A stretch of 64,000 nucleotides of DNA from Diorhabda sublineata (GCF_026230105.1 NC_079483.1:18097312-18161311), one strand, 5' to 3'. Shown: positions 12,330 through 22,140, counted from the stretch's first letter. Translations and numbers: made by a program. Notes: a model not told the origin generated them from the letters alone.

Positions 12330-12440
12330 ATCGATAGAATTCAATAAACCCTGTTTTGTTGATTTCACCAAAGCATTTGATAGAATACGCCTGGGAGACT
12401 TGATAAAAACAACATATTTTGAGGGTATGTTTATAAAACG
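12330..12440 (+). pseudogene. LINE reverse transcriptase first-Asp block, short fragment
   Basis: The open stretch reads EFNKPCFVDFTKAFDRIRLG and then DLI. F-V-D-F-x-K-A-F-D-R-[IV] is the diagnostic first catalytic block of LINE reverse transcriptases. Only some 40 codons survive, and homology stops where the dispersed repeat at 12444 begins. It seems to have been cut by a later insertion or recombination. Confidence 0.7.
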
Positions 12441-12443
12441 GGG

Positions 12444-12673
12444 TATGTTTGCAAATTCGATTTTTTCGTTTATCTCGGCCGCTAATTGAGATATCGACTT
12501 CGTTTTTGCACTAAAACATTTTCCGTACAAATACCTAAAAACAAATTTCTACGATTCTCAAAATTCGACTTGGAAAGGGTTCAAAAAGTTGAACAAAAAT
12601 TTTTATTACGGAACCACATTCTTCATGACGAAATGAGATATCAAAACGATTCTTTTTCAGAAATGGGTCCCGT
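12444..12673 (+). repeat. 230-bp dispersed repeat, copy 1
   Basis: This segment is about 95 percent identical by eye to 26985-27214 with a constant offset of 14541 bp and no indels. It begins TATGTTTGCAAA and ends TCCCGT. Copy 1 is preceded by a small direct duplication of GGTATGTTT. It lies between a LINE piece and a Helitron helicase piece. In copy 2 neither neighbour is present, so the repeat is an independent unit. Open frames across it are conserved between copies only because the DNA is. Confidence 0.9.
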
Positions 12674-12675
12674 GT

Positions 12676-13022
12676 GAATTCATTTGATGGAGAATGCATG
12701 GAGTTTAGATCTATAGATTCTGTGTTACAGGTTGACAATACTGTGCAAATATCCATCAGAGTTCCTAAGCACGCTCAATCCTCCAGGTTTCCCGGCACAT
12801 AGAGTTATTCTAAAGGTTGGAACACTGATAATGTTGTTACGAAATCTCAATACTCCTAAACTGTGCAACGGTACGAGACTACGTGTAAACGCTCTTCAGA
12901 AAAACGTATTCAACTCTAAAATTATAACCAGTTGTACCAGAGGGGAATCAGTCTTTATATCACTCGTACTCTTTGTACCTTCAGACTACCCTTTTCAGTT
13001 TAAAAGAATGCAATTCGAGTGA
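12676..13022 (+). pseudogene. Helitron Pif1-like helicase C-terminal fragment
   Basis: One frame gives DGECMEFRSIDSVLQVDNTV, then a frameshift near 12745 leads into YPSEFLSTLNPPGFPAHRV, LKVGTLIMLLRNLN and PKLCNGTRLRV, with PSDYPFQFKRMQFE just before a stop. This is the characteristic C-terminal part of the Pif1-like helicase encoded by Helitron rolling-circle transposons and related cellular Pif1 proteins, where L-K-V-G-x-P-I-M-L-L-R-N-L and C-N-G-T-R-L are hallmark blocks. The final A-x-T-I-N-K-x-Q-G-Q-[ST] block is missing. No Rep/HUH nuclease domain was seen. It is probably a remnant of a Helitron. Confidence 0.85.
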
Positions 13023-13215
13023 CGATTAGCTTCACACTTTTTCCTTATGATGCCCTCAACTGACACAATTTTCCTTAATATCTTGCTGCTAATATTCAAT
13101 CTGAAACGATGTTTTTTGTTAATGACTACCGTTGCTTCTGTTGGATTATTCCTAGCTACATTGGCAAGAATTAAATCTTTCCATTCGTTGTTTTTTGTAG
13201 GAGTTTGCTTGGCTT
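13022..13215 (-). pseudogene. Tc1-like transposase N-terminal fragment (tentative)
   Basis: A minus-strand run of about 60 codons without stops reads ANVARNNPTEATVVINKKH, then LNISSKILRKIVSVEGIIRK. The A-R-N-N-P-T word and the I-S-S-x-[TI]-[LV]-R-[RK]-I-L-x-x-x-G-I-I-R-[RK]-K pattern resemble the second helix-turn-helix of Tc1-like transposases. The catalytic core is absent. It abuts the Helitron piece directly. Confidence 0.45.
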
Positions 13216-13429
13216 AGCTAATATGAGACTTGAACAAACTCCTTGGATCCATTCTATGACCTCTTCTCCGTATTGGACTCCGTTACATTATACCGATAAC
13301 CAAAAGTCAGACAGCTTTTCGACAACAATTGGAGTTTATTGTTGACCATCCGAAACAAGGATTTGAGAGCACTACCACTACTACCATGATACTATTTGAT
13401 CCGCTATAATGGATACTGATATACGTTTG

Positions 13430-13645
13430 ATTCAAAGGTTCTGCAAGTACTTTCATCAGGTCGCGAAATCAATATTTCCAATCCCATGCCCACCGATGTG
13501 ATTCACGGCTCCGGGATGATAGTTTCGGCTTTGATACCTATTGGACGAATGTCTGAGGATGACCTAGATTTCGCTCCGTCGCAAATTAACGATGGAAGAT
13601 GTTCTACGTTTTCGAAAGAGGGTGAAAGATGTCCCAAGATGTGCG
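13430..13645 (+). pseudogene. Fragment of an arthropod TE-associated protein family (tentative)
   Basis: A stretch reading FCKYFHQVAKSIFPIPCPPM, then after a frameshift VIHGSGMIVSALIPIGRMSE, resembles a family of uncharacterised insect TE-linked proteins that carry a Y-P-W-x-x-M-P-P-[ST]-V-H-K-I-L-I-H-G block followed by L-P-I-G-[QR]-[LM]-S-E-[ED]. I recall this pattern but cannot name the transposon class with confidence. Two stops interrupt it. Confidence 0.35.
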
Positions 13646-13861
13646 AAAATTAATAGTAATCGATGAAGACACAGACAGGGAAAATGAAATGGATTGTGAG
13701 AGTGACTGCTAATGTTGTAAGTTTGAGTTCAGTTTATTTTTTCTTTTGTAAACATAATTCAGACAAAAATTATTCTTTTAATAATTACTACTTGGTTTGT
13801 TAGTATATTTTTGATCACTAATTTTCACTGCTAACAATCAATTTTTTCATTTTTTTTCTCG

Positions 13862-15400
13862 CTATATTGGATTTGCCATTTTGTTTTTAGAAAAATCAGT
13901 GGATTAATCGTAATTAGTGACTTCGAACACCTCAAGTAAGCAAATTTCGTTGAAAACGAAGAACCATTTCATAATTATTGTCACCAAATTGGATCCGCCA
14001 TCTTATTTTTAGAAAAATCATTGCATTAATCGTAATTAGTGACCACCATATTGGATTATTGGATTCGCCATTTGGTTTTTATAAAAACCATTGCAATTAG
14101 TGACTCCGAATACCCCACGTAAACAAATTTCGTTGAAAACGAAGAACCATTTCATAATTATGGCCACCAAATTGGATCCGACATCTTATTTTTAGAAAAA
14201 TCAGTGCATTAATCGTAATTAGTGACTTCGAACACCTCAAGTAAGCAAATTTCGTTGAAAATGAAGAACCATTTCATAATTATTGTCACCAAATTGGATC
14301 CGCCATCTTATTTTTAGAAAAATCATTGCATTTATCATAATTAGTGACTTCGAACACCTCAAGTAAGCAAATTTCGTTGAAAACGAAGAACCATTTCATA
14401 ATTATTGTCACCAAATTGGATCCGCCATCTTATTTTTAGAAAAATCATTGCATTTATCATAATTAGTGACATCGAACACCTCAAGTAAGCAAATTTCGTT
14501 GAAAACGAAGAACCATTTCATAATTATTGTCACCAAATTGGATCCGCCATCTTATTTTTAGAAAAATCATTGCATTAATAGTAATTAGTGACCACCATAT
14601 TGGATTATTGGATTCGCCATTTGGTTTTTATAAAAACCATTGCAATTAGTGACTCCGCATACCCCACATAAACAAATTTCGTTGAAAATGAAGAACCATT
14701 TCATAATTATTGTCACCAAATTGGATCCGCCATCTTATTTTTAGAAAAATCATTGCATTAATCGTAATTAGTGACCACCATATTGGATTATTGGATTCGC
14801 CATTTGGTTTTTATAAAAACCATTGCAATTAGTGACTCCGAATACCCCACGTAAACAAATTTCGTTGAAAACGAAGAACCATTTCATAATTATGGCCACC
14901 AAATTGGATCCGCCATCTTATTTTTAGAAAAATCAGTGCATTAATCGTAATTAGTGACTTCGAACACCTCAAGTAAGCAAATTTCGTTGAAAACGAAGAA
15001 CCATTTCATAATTATTGTCACCAAATTGGATCCGCCATCTTATTTTTAGAAAAATCATTGCATTAATCGTAATTAGTGACCACCATATTGGATTATTGGA
15101 TTCGCCATTTGGTTTATATAAAAACCATTGCAATTAGTGACTCCGCATACCCCACATAAACAAATTTCGTTGAAAATGAAGAACCATTTCATAATTATTG
15201 TCACCAAATTGGATCCGCCATCTTATTTTTAGAACAATCAGTGCATTAATCGTTATGAGTTAGTTCCAATACCTCACGTAAACAAGTTTAGTTGCAAAAG
15301 AAGAACCATTTCATAATTATGGCTGCCATATTAAATCCGCCATTTTGTTTTCATAAAAACCATTGCATGAATCGTAATTACTGATTCCGAAAATCCCCGA
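13862..15400. repeat. Tandem array of 61-bp modules in 122- and 182-bp units
   Basis: The marker GAAGAACCATTTCATAATTA recurs near 13959, 14141, 14263, 14386, 14508, 14690, 14872, 14994, 15178 and 15300. Spacings are about 122 or 182-184 bp, that is two or three modules of about 61 bp. Two modules (CACCAAATTGGATCCGCCAT and CACCATATTGGATTATTGGA types) are related to each other, and the third (TCAAGTAAGCAAATTTCGTT type) is not. Short and long units are intermixed. Terminal units near 15240-15400 are diverged. Confidence 0.9.
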
Positions 15401-16190
15401 CTACTGATTTTCAATAAGATTATCTGGTTTTTCTAATTTTGGCCAGCTATTTAAGATTTTTGCCCACTGTGAGCAGTCATATTATTTATTATCTACAGTA
15501 TTTTTTTGTGGATCAGTATACACTAGTTTCAGAACTATTTGGAATCCTTTCTATCTGTTAACAACTCTCTAAACCATTTATAAGGCAAAATAACAAGTTT
15601 TATGTATAGGTTGTCAAAGAAAAAACATTTCGTTACATCAAAATGAAGAAATTGATTTGAAATTGAAAAGAAACTAGTTGCACAATATACTAATTTTAGC
15701 AAGCGTGGTTATTTTCCAATACTATTATCGATCGACAGTTTTATTTATACAATAGATATATTACAGATCTCCAGTCTAAGAAAAACTCTTATTACTTTCC
15801 TTAAATTAGATTACTTTTACTGCTTCCGTGTGAGTCTTGTCGGGCATTTATTATTCTTTTTTTTTTTTTCTTTTCAATTTCCTCTGTTCGACCCACATAA
15901 TTAGGTAGATTCTCGTGGGTATAATGAACAAATACGTGGAAGTCAAATAAGATATACAGTACGTTCATAAAATAAATTATTAAACATTCTATAAAACGGA
16001 TTTATTAACTATTTTTCATGGTTAACACTTTGTATATACATAAACATTATACTTAATGGAGGGACCAAAATGAATAGAAATATCCAACAAGTAATAGTCA
16101 AGCAATAGAAAAACCACACTGTACAGTACGAGAGTTATCTAGAGATTTCATTAATGGAAAGTCTCCATTATCAAAAAGTTTTACCGTTCA
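15401..16190. other. AT-rich non-coding stretch
   Basis: No gene is visible. There is a T12-type run near 15860 and nothing else distinctive. Confidence 0.4.
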
Positions 16191-16199
16191 AGCTACATC

Positions 16200-16440
16200 A
16201 AGATTGAAAAGAGTCACTATTATAACACGTTTAGAAAGAAAACAACTGGTATGGTATGGAGATGGTCACAGAATGACAGAAGTAGGATTACCAAATGAAA
16301 TTAAAAAGATAGAATCCACTAGGAAACCAAAAAAGAGGATGATGAATTAAACATGGAAGGGAGGAATAGAATTACAAATAAGAAAGAGATCAATGGTAAA
16401 TGGGTATCGAACAAAGGCCTTTATCAACTAGATTAGTTTT
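16200..16440 (+). pseudogene. LINE C-terminal tail
   Basis: The frame reads RLERKQLVWYGDGHRMTEVG, then PNEIKKIESTRKPKKRM. It matches the usual C-terminus of many insect endonuclease/reverse-transcriptase LINEs, R-x-x-x-[KR]-Q-L-x-W-[YF]-G-H-V-x-R-M, then R-R-x-[KR]-G-R-P. A stop falls within it and the following W-K-G-G-I-E piece is in the same frame. Only the last 70 or so residues remain. Confidence 0.7.
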
Positions 16441-16447
16441 CTTAGTG

Positions 16448-16520
16448 GGATTGTGGCAAAATTAAACACAAAAGTATACTAATTCTAATATATTTCCGAG
16501 CTTTTTGATAAAATAAATAA
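16448..16520 (+). repeat. Single end of the GTGGGATTGTGG MITE family
   Basis: Starting GTGGGATTGTGGCAAAATTA and running into ACTAATTCTAATATATTTCC, this matches the terminal inverted repeat of the MITEs at 33602-33858 and 34342-34600. No partner end is found nearby, so it is a solo or truncated copy. Confidence 0.75.
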
Positions 16521-17019
16521 AACGTAATTTTTTTAAATAAAATCTTAGTTATTTTCATATTAAATGCAACACACTGTAGAAAATATTCAGTCAAAAATAC
16601 ATTTACTTCAATCATCGTATCAGTCTAATCTACCATTTGGATATTTTGTGACTATTTCTACCTGCTACCCAGTAGCGCCGATTCTCACGGGTTTAGGTAT
16701 AAAAATATATAATTTACAAATTTTCTCGATTTTTTATTTATTTAGTTATTCACATATATATGATAATTTACCAAATAATTTCAATAACGTTGTTTAATTC
16801 ATCATCTAATGCATTCTTTTACTACAAACCAATAGTTTTTGACATGCATTTTTCAATATTATTGTCAATTTTTCATTAACATATGGTTCCAAATTTTTTT
16901 CAACAATTTGGTCACGTCAAATATGAAAAATATAAATAAATTGGAAGACCAAAAGAAGTAAACAATTAGGACAACCCCGTGTAATAATACGTTTCAAAAA
17001 AAAAAATAAAGGTGAAGCT

Positions 17020-17070
17020 ACATCTGTACAAAACAATGTAAGCTACGGGGTCGAAACGTTGATTCTTTAA
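17020..17070 (+). ncRNA. Degenerate hammerhead-like 3' half (Penelope-type)
   Basis: GGGGTCGAAACGTTGATTC has the layout of the 3' half of a Penelope-type hammerhead: the end of stem II (GGGGTC), the invariant GAAA, and a self-complementary AACGTT serving as stem III. The 5' half, which should hold CTGATGA, is not intact; CTGTACA occurs at about 17031. It is therefore a likely inactive relic. Confidence 0.35.
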
Positions 17071-17400
17071 ACAATTAGATGTATGGGAAGAGAAAATCCT
17101 CAGAATACGCTGGGAACAACAAATAACGAAAATTAATTATAGAAGCAGAACTGAGCGAAATAATAAAAAATAAAACAATAGAGTGGGTGGGTTCACATAC
17201 AAAGTATATCACATTTTAGAGCAACAAAAAATGATGAATATGAAATAACGGGGGAAAAGAAAGACCAAGGAAAATATAGTACGCAAGGAATTAAGGACTG
17301 GGAATCACTCACCAAATTATGGGGCTAAAAGACCAGGGGGTAGCACGTGATTGGCTGATATCTACTACCTCAGTTGCCAGATTGTTCTAATTAGCAGCTT
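17070..17400 (+). pseudogene. LINE C-terminal fragment
   Basis: Broken frames give MWEEKILRIRWEQQITKIN, similar to the LINE block W-x-R-R-[ML]-L-R-I-x-W-x-x-x-[VI]-T-N. A lysine/arginine-rich stretch and LKDQGVARDWL follow, like the terminal A-x-D-R-x-x-W region. It begins immediately downstream of the hammerhead-like relic. The clade cannot be determined. Confidence 0.5.
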
Positions 17401-17911
17401 GGTTGTAGAAATTGATTTGTTTTACCTTTTCGGTTACATCTTTCTCTATTTGAAGCTTAAGAAGCCCATTCAAATGTAAATAATATTCTAAATTGATACT
17501 ATAATTTTTTTTCACCGAGCAACCGAAATATATTTATTAAAACTAATAAATGTGTCAAATAAACGTGAAATATTGACAAATAACATTAAAAATAAAGTAA
17601 AAACAAACGTGGTGAAAGTTTCTGTTAAAGCCCCCTCGTATTTCATATCTAATAAGTTTGTACCACGACTAATTAATGTAAACAAATGTTTCTAAATAAT
17701 TTTTCCAAATCAAAATATTAGGAATATTTTTTTTTAATTTAAAAATGTGTCTAACGATACGTCACTGACATAACTTAACATTTTTAGGAACCATCCCTTA
17801 TGTAGGTAGAAATACTGATGGAAATAATACGAAACCACCCCGGTGGATCTAGAGATTCACTTCGAAACTAATCGCGCTAAGAAAAATTCTTTGAATTCGT
17901 AATTAAAAATA
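17401..17911. other. Upstream region of the 102-aa open frame
   Basis: This is AT-rich and non-coding. A possible 3' splice site occurs at 17775-17788 (a CTTAAC branch-like word followed by ATTTTTAG), so the reading frame downstream could lie in a later exon of a transcript starting further upstream. A GATACGTCACTGACA word at 17756-17770 resembles a CRE half. No clear TATA box is placed with confidence. Confidence 0.3.
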
Positions 17912-18220
17912 ATGGAATCCACAAATGATGGAAATTCGAATCAATTAGAAAATTTGAAAGAATCTGTGGTAAAAATTAATTCGTCGTTAAAAAGTTTGGC
18001 CGTTGAACTGCAAGATATCAAAAGTAATTTACTGTTAACTAGTGAAATTATAAATAAATTTGTGAACGAAAATAGGGAGATGAGTGGTAGTAACAAATTT
18101 AAAATATTCAGTAAATTTGTTGAAGAAAGTTTGGAGTCCATGGCGGCGAACGAGGCGGAAAGTGCAGTTTTGGAAATTGTTGAAATTTTACATAAACATA
18201 AAGTTAATTGTGAAATGTAA
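17912..18220 (+). CDS. Hypothetical 102-aa helical protein
   Basis: This is the best candidate for a real gene here. The ATG sits in a reasonable insect start context (AAAAATAATGG), with an in-frame stop at 18218-18220. The protein is hydrophilic and looks almost entirely helical. Residues 8-60 have a heptad-like spacing of Leu/Val/Ile (LENLKESVVKINSSLKSLAV then ELQDIKSNLLLTSEIINKF), suggesting a coiled coil. Residues 70-100 form a second amphipathic helix with Ala/Glu-rich AANEAESAVLEIVEILHKHK. No signal peptide or membrane segment is seen. ATTAAA at about 18303 could serve as a polyadenylation signal. Local base use is less AT-biased than the flanks, which fits a gene. I do not recognise the family; small coiled-coil subunits of kinetochore, mediator or vesicle complexes have this shape, but that is only analogy. 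It could also be an orphan transposon ORF. Confidence 0.5.
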   Translation: MESTNDGNSNQLENLKESVVKINSSLKSLAVELQDIKSNLLLTSEIINKFVNENREMSGSNKFKIFSKFVEESLESMAANEAESAVLEIVEILHKHKVNCEM

Positions 18221-18635
18221 TTAGTGTAGTCCATTCAAATTATATACTCAACAAAGTAACTGAAAAGGTGATTATGTCATACAATATTATAAATGTTTAT
18301 TGATTAAAAAGTATTTAATTCAAATATTGAAAATGTTACTTTCAATACAAATCTAAGCGGAAGACTTTTGATAAGATTCAAATGGTTTACATCATTTTTA
18401 GTTGTCTCAAAAAGTGAAAAACAAAAACTTTTTGGTTTTTTTTCCGTGTTCGCAGTGAATTAGGTATAAAAAATTTTGAAATTATCAAAAACGAATGTTT
18501 TGGAATGAAATTTCAATATAATCTTTGTAGAATTAGCTAGAGTTTGATATAAACTGAAGTGTATAATATTATTGAATAAAACATACTTTTTCATTTTTAA
18601 ATTCCAGTACAGTCTTAATAGGGAGTTGATCTCTG

Positions 18636-20225
18636 AAAATCGACATTCCCAGTGTATTACCACATAAAAATTTGTATTTTGGCATCCCAAAACAATTCCC
18701 AAAATTCACATATTGGATGTTCTCAAGTTTTATAGTCAGAGGTAAATTTTTTTCTACATTTTTTGCAAATATCTCGTTATCTATTGATTTTACGCTATTT
18801 GTTTTTACTATCAATATTGTAGAGAATTCAATTCTCTACAACTTTTGTAAGGAACATTTTTTTATATCCTGAACATTTTTCGAGATAAAGGGCGCAAAGC
18901 GCGCGGTTAAAAAATTATCTAAAATTAGCTGCTAGTGCCGATCAAAAACTCTTAATATTAAGGTCATAATGTATTGCTAAATAAATAATTATCATTTTTT
19001 ATTAATTTTTAGATTTAATTCAATCTTCCTTTTTAATAATTATAATAGCAGCAGTTATAATAGGTGAAGATATAGATTTACTTGTGATTCTATTTGGACG
19101 TTAACAAAAAAGTTGACAAAGCGAATGTAAAAATTGAAATATACTTCACCAAAAGTTTTGATAAGTATCCTCGTTTCAAAAAACACATTTTGTTTCTGCA
19201 CGCTTTCAGTGGATGTGACACAACTTCTGGAAAACGTTTTTAAGAACATCTGCCTAATTTGGATGAACTTGCTGCAGAATTTGAAGAAGAAAACTGTCCG
19301 GTTCAAACCTTATTTGCAGTTTATATTGCTCAGAAATTTGTGGATAGTATCGATCATCTCCGTTATACACCAAAAGTCAACAAAGTCGAATGAACCTGTG
19401 CAGTTAGGGCATGATCTAGAACCCCAGAAATGGGGCTGGACAATACGTAGCGAATTCCTGGAACCTATCATGATTATTTCACCACCTGCTCCAGATGAAT
19501 TACTCAATACAATATTCTGAAATTGCAAAAGTGGCTGTGTCTCAATGCTGCACCAATCAGACCAATATTTATGATGACATGATTAATGATGTTGGCGACA
19601 AATGTCGTTGAAGACTGTAATGGAAAGTAACTTGAAATTCTGCAGCAGATGGACGACGACGACGACGACGACGATGATGAAGAAGAAGAGAATTGAAATT
19701 AGAACTTGTTTTTATCAATTTTGGCAATAATAAATCTATAAAATGACACGTTTAATAAAAACATTAATCCAAAATTTCTTTCTTTTCTTTTTGATTTATA
19801 TAGAAAGTTATTAGTACAAATTAGAATAGAACTAAAATATAATTTAAATATTCTCTTCAACAATTTATTAACTAAATTAGTGATTGAAAATAGATAAGTA
19901 ATCAAAAAAATAAATTCAATAAAAAATGTGAGTTAACAGTAAACATAATTTTTTGACCGCGCGGTTTGCGCCCTCTATCTCGAAAACAGTTTAAGGTATA
20001 AAAAAATGTTACATACAAAAGTTGTAGAGAATTAAATTCTCTACAATATTGATAATGAAAACAAATGGCGTAAAATTAATAGGAAACGAGATATTTGCAA
20101 AAAACGAAAAAAAAATTGATTTTTGTGACCTTTGATCCAACCAACTATATGTGAATTTTGAAAATAGTTTTAGGATGCCCAAATACAAATGTTTACGTGG
20201 TAATATACTGGGAATGTCGATTTTT
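18636..20225. mobile_element. Transposon with roughly 280-bp inverted terminal arms
   Basis: The left arm (18636-18919) and the right arm (19945-20225) are inverted copies of each other, about 80 percent identical by eye. Shared words include AATCGACATTCCCAGT, TTTTTTGCAAATATCTCGTT, ATCAATATTGTAGAGAATT with its mirror, and GGGCGCAAA...GCGCGGT. The core between them (about 1 kb) carries the broken gene at 19134-19695. This arrangement fits a DNA transposon with long terminal inverted repeats whose internal gene has decayed. Target-site duplications were not identified, so true ends may differ. The hydrophobic small open frames in the arms look like by-products. Confidence 0.75.
19134..19695 (+). 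pseudogene. Broken TE-borne gene with HAFSGCDTTS and CXC-type tail signature
   Basis: KHILFLHAFSGCDTTSG (about 19175-19225) is a hallmark of a large, uncharacterised arthropod/cnidarian gene family often found in repeats. After a frameshift comes LGHDLEPQKWGWTIR, then LEPIMIISPPAPDELLNTIF, matching the family block G-[NH]-x-L-[ED]-P-x-x-W-G-W, then L-x-P-[IV]-M, then P-P-A-P-[DE]-E-L-L. The cysteine-rich segment that should follow (C-N-C-x-x-G-C) is reduced to NCKSGC in another frame. CLNAAP then leads to a run of about ten Asp and four Glu encoded by GAC/GAT and GAA/GAG repeats (19650-19692). It lies between the inverted arms, so it is probably the element's own gene. At least three frame breaks kill it. 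Confidence 0.6.
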
Positions 20226-20389
20226 CACTTAATTTGGTATAAAATGACTAGACGATTCGTTATTTGATTGTAAATGAATCTGCAATCTTGTGACACATTT
20301 TTTAATTGAATCTTAAGGTATTTACACACCTCAAATCGTTTTCAAATTTTAAAGTCTCACTGAAAAATATTATATTTGTTGTTTTTTAT

Positions 20390-20850
20390 GTTCTGTTTTG
20401 TTAGTTGTAGTTAATTTTCCAAAATTCTTCTTTTTCTCATGCCGTCTTCTCATTGAAAGTTAGCGACCACGTTTTTAAATGCGTCTCTGTTCCTCGCAAC
20501 ATGAAACGAACCTTTATTATGTTCTGTAGCAGTAGGTATTTGTCGTGTCCTATCTAAGATGTTTTTCTAATCTTAATAATTGTTAACAGCTTTCTTTTAC
20601 GACCAATGCGTCTTAGTACTTCGTCTTTGGGGATTCTGTCATTCCAGGGTATCTTCATGATGCGTCAATAGAGTCACATCTCAAATTTTTTGATCATTTG
20701 AGCTTCCAAAGTCCAAGTTTCCACTTTCCACAGCAGTACTGATCATACATAACATTCCATGAATCCTTTTTCTGTTTGCAAACATTGAGGAGTACTTGAC
20801 AAATGCCTTTCGAACCATTTCAATTCTGATCTCGATTTCTTCATCTGAAT
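20390..20850 (-). pseudogene. LINE C-terminal region
   Basis: On the minus strand the blocks are EIEIRIEMVRKAF, TLEAQMIKKFEMW, WNDRIPKDEVLRRIGRKRKL and finally NRDAFKNVVANF. These match in order the tail of an insect LINE: E-I-x-x-R-I-x-x-A-R-x-x-F, then W-T-L-x-x-x-x-x-x-x-L-x-x-F-E-M-W, then I-P-W-x-D-x-[VI]-x-[NK]-x-E-V-L-R-R, then the terminal basic stretch. Frame changes are frequent. It is the same general type as the relics at 2500-3340 and 31020-31925. Confidence 0.75.
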
Positions 20851-21054
20851 AACATTAAGAATTTATGCGGAACATATTAATATAAAGTATTTGTTCCCAA
20901 AACCTCACTAAATTAATTACAAGGGATGAGATTCATTCAAATTAGGTTTATATATTTGATACATAACATTTTACTTAACTATTTTGGTTTCTAATTGAGT
21001 TGAGTGTCTTTTAGATATTTGAGTAAGTTCGTGGTATCACAATTAATGTTAAAT

Positions 21055-21290
21055 AGAGAAATTATGGTGTTTGTAAATTTGTTGGTTGGTCTTTCCTTTT
21101 TGTACTTTTTACAATTCAACAATAAGTGTTTTCACCTTTAGATTTTGGTTACAATTTGCTATTACTTCGCGTACAATTGTTGTTTCGTCGATATCTGCTG
21201 TTTCTTTGGCACATTCTTCTGCTTTTCCGTTTCCAGTGATGCCTGTGTGCTATGGAACCCAAATAATTGATACGTATGCCATTTAGAGAA
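21055..21290 (-). pseudogene. LINE RNase H domain fragment
   Basis: The minus strand reads VSIIWVP, stop, HTGITGNGKAEECAKETADI. This is the RNase H block V-x-[LI]-x-W-V-P-G-H-[ST]-G-I-x-G-N-E-x-A-D-x-[LA]-A-K of Jockey, I and R1-group LINEs. The conserved Gly is replaced by a stop and the catalytic Asp of A-D by Glu. Some 30 more codons remain open afterwards. Confidence 0.75.
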
Positions 21291-21900
21291 CGATTCTTAA
21301 CAAAAATATAAATTTGAAAGTTCGCCAATTCTGAGGAAACAGTACGAACAACTTTTGAGGATTATTTCAATTTTGACATGTCAACTGAATTTTTTAGCTC
21401 CCAATTCCTCTTATAATTAAATTTTATTCAATTGAAAATAAAACATGAACCATTTTGCTTGCTAAATATGCTTAGTTTATTATACATTCCAAGGAGATTC
21501 GAGTTGTAGAGAAAGATTTCATAATTTTCTCAAATTTTAATGAAATTCTTTTTAAATATTCTATTACATGCAAAAGGATATCATTTAAATCAAATAAAAT
21601 CCATTGCATTGTGTTGATCTCAGTGCTGAATGTTGGTAATTGAACAAAACGAGAAATTAATTTAACTAAATCAAATATTTCGTTTAATTGAATAATGAAA
21701 CGACAAAGAAGAACAGATTACTGAGAATATGTGAATAGAATAAATAAAATCATATTATGTTTTCAATAAAATACTTCAAATGAATATTTGTTGGACACTT
21801 TATGAAAGTCGCTGGTTCTTTAAGCATTTTTAATTAGAAAGAAGTCAAATGCTACACTACTTTGATGGTCAGTTTTAACACGCTTATATTAGCTTCACTT
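21291..21900. other. AT-rich non-coding stretch
   Basis: No gene or clear repeat is seen between the RNase H relic and the SINE. Confidence 0.4.
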
Positions 21901-21902
21901 TT

Positions 21903-22140
21903 GCGTAGGTTTGTTTGTTTGTTTCTGCTGAATACACTGTTTACACCACCACTGCATTAACACTCACAATTAGACGGTCTGACGTACGTTTCGATCACTA
22001 AGTTATAGTCAATAAACGTCCGTCAGGACTAAGATTAAGTGACTAAAATTTCGTTCGACAGAGGATTCGAACCTCCGATCTCCGTATTGGAAATTAAGCA
22101 TTTCGCCAACCTTACCAACTACACCGTTAAGACTGGATAC
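21903..22140 (-). mobile_element. tRNA-derived SINE
   Basis: On the minus strand the head holds an A-box-like CGGTGTAGTTGGTAAGG and a perfect B box GGTTCGAATCC (plus coordinates 22073-22083), spaced as in a tRNA gene. The would-be acceptor strands do not pair and the anticodon arm is poor, so this is not a functional tRNA. A tRNA-unrelated body follows, ending in a tail of AAAC repeats (21905-21920). Head, body and simple-repeat tail together define a pol III SINE of roughly 230 bp. The body contains GAAACGTACGTC (21979-21992), discussed as a hammerhead-like word. No clear target-site duplication was found. Confidence 0.75.

Noticed and set aside
18569..18814. Open frames in the left inverted arm of the 18.6-kb element
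   Set aside because: The same sequence in the right arm is not open in the matching frame, so coding is not conserved.
22055..22135. A tRNA gene on the minus strand
   Set aside because: Box B is perfect but acceptor strands do not pair and the anticodon arm is poor; a body and AAAC tail follow, so it is a SINE.
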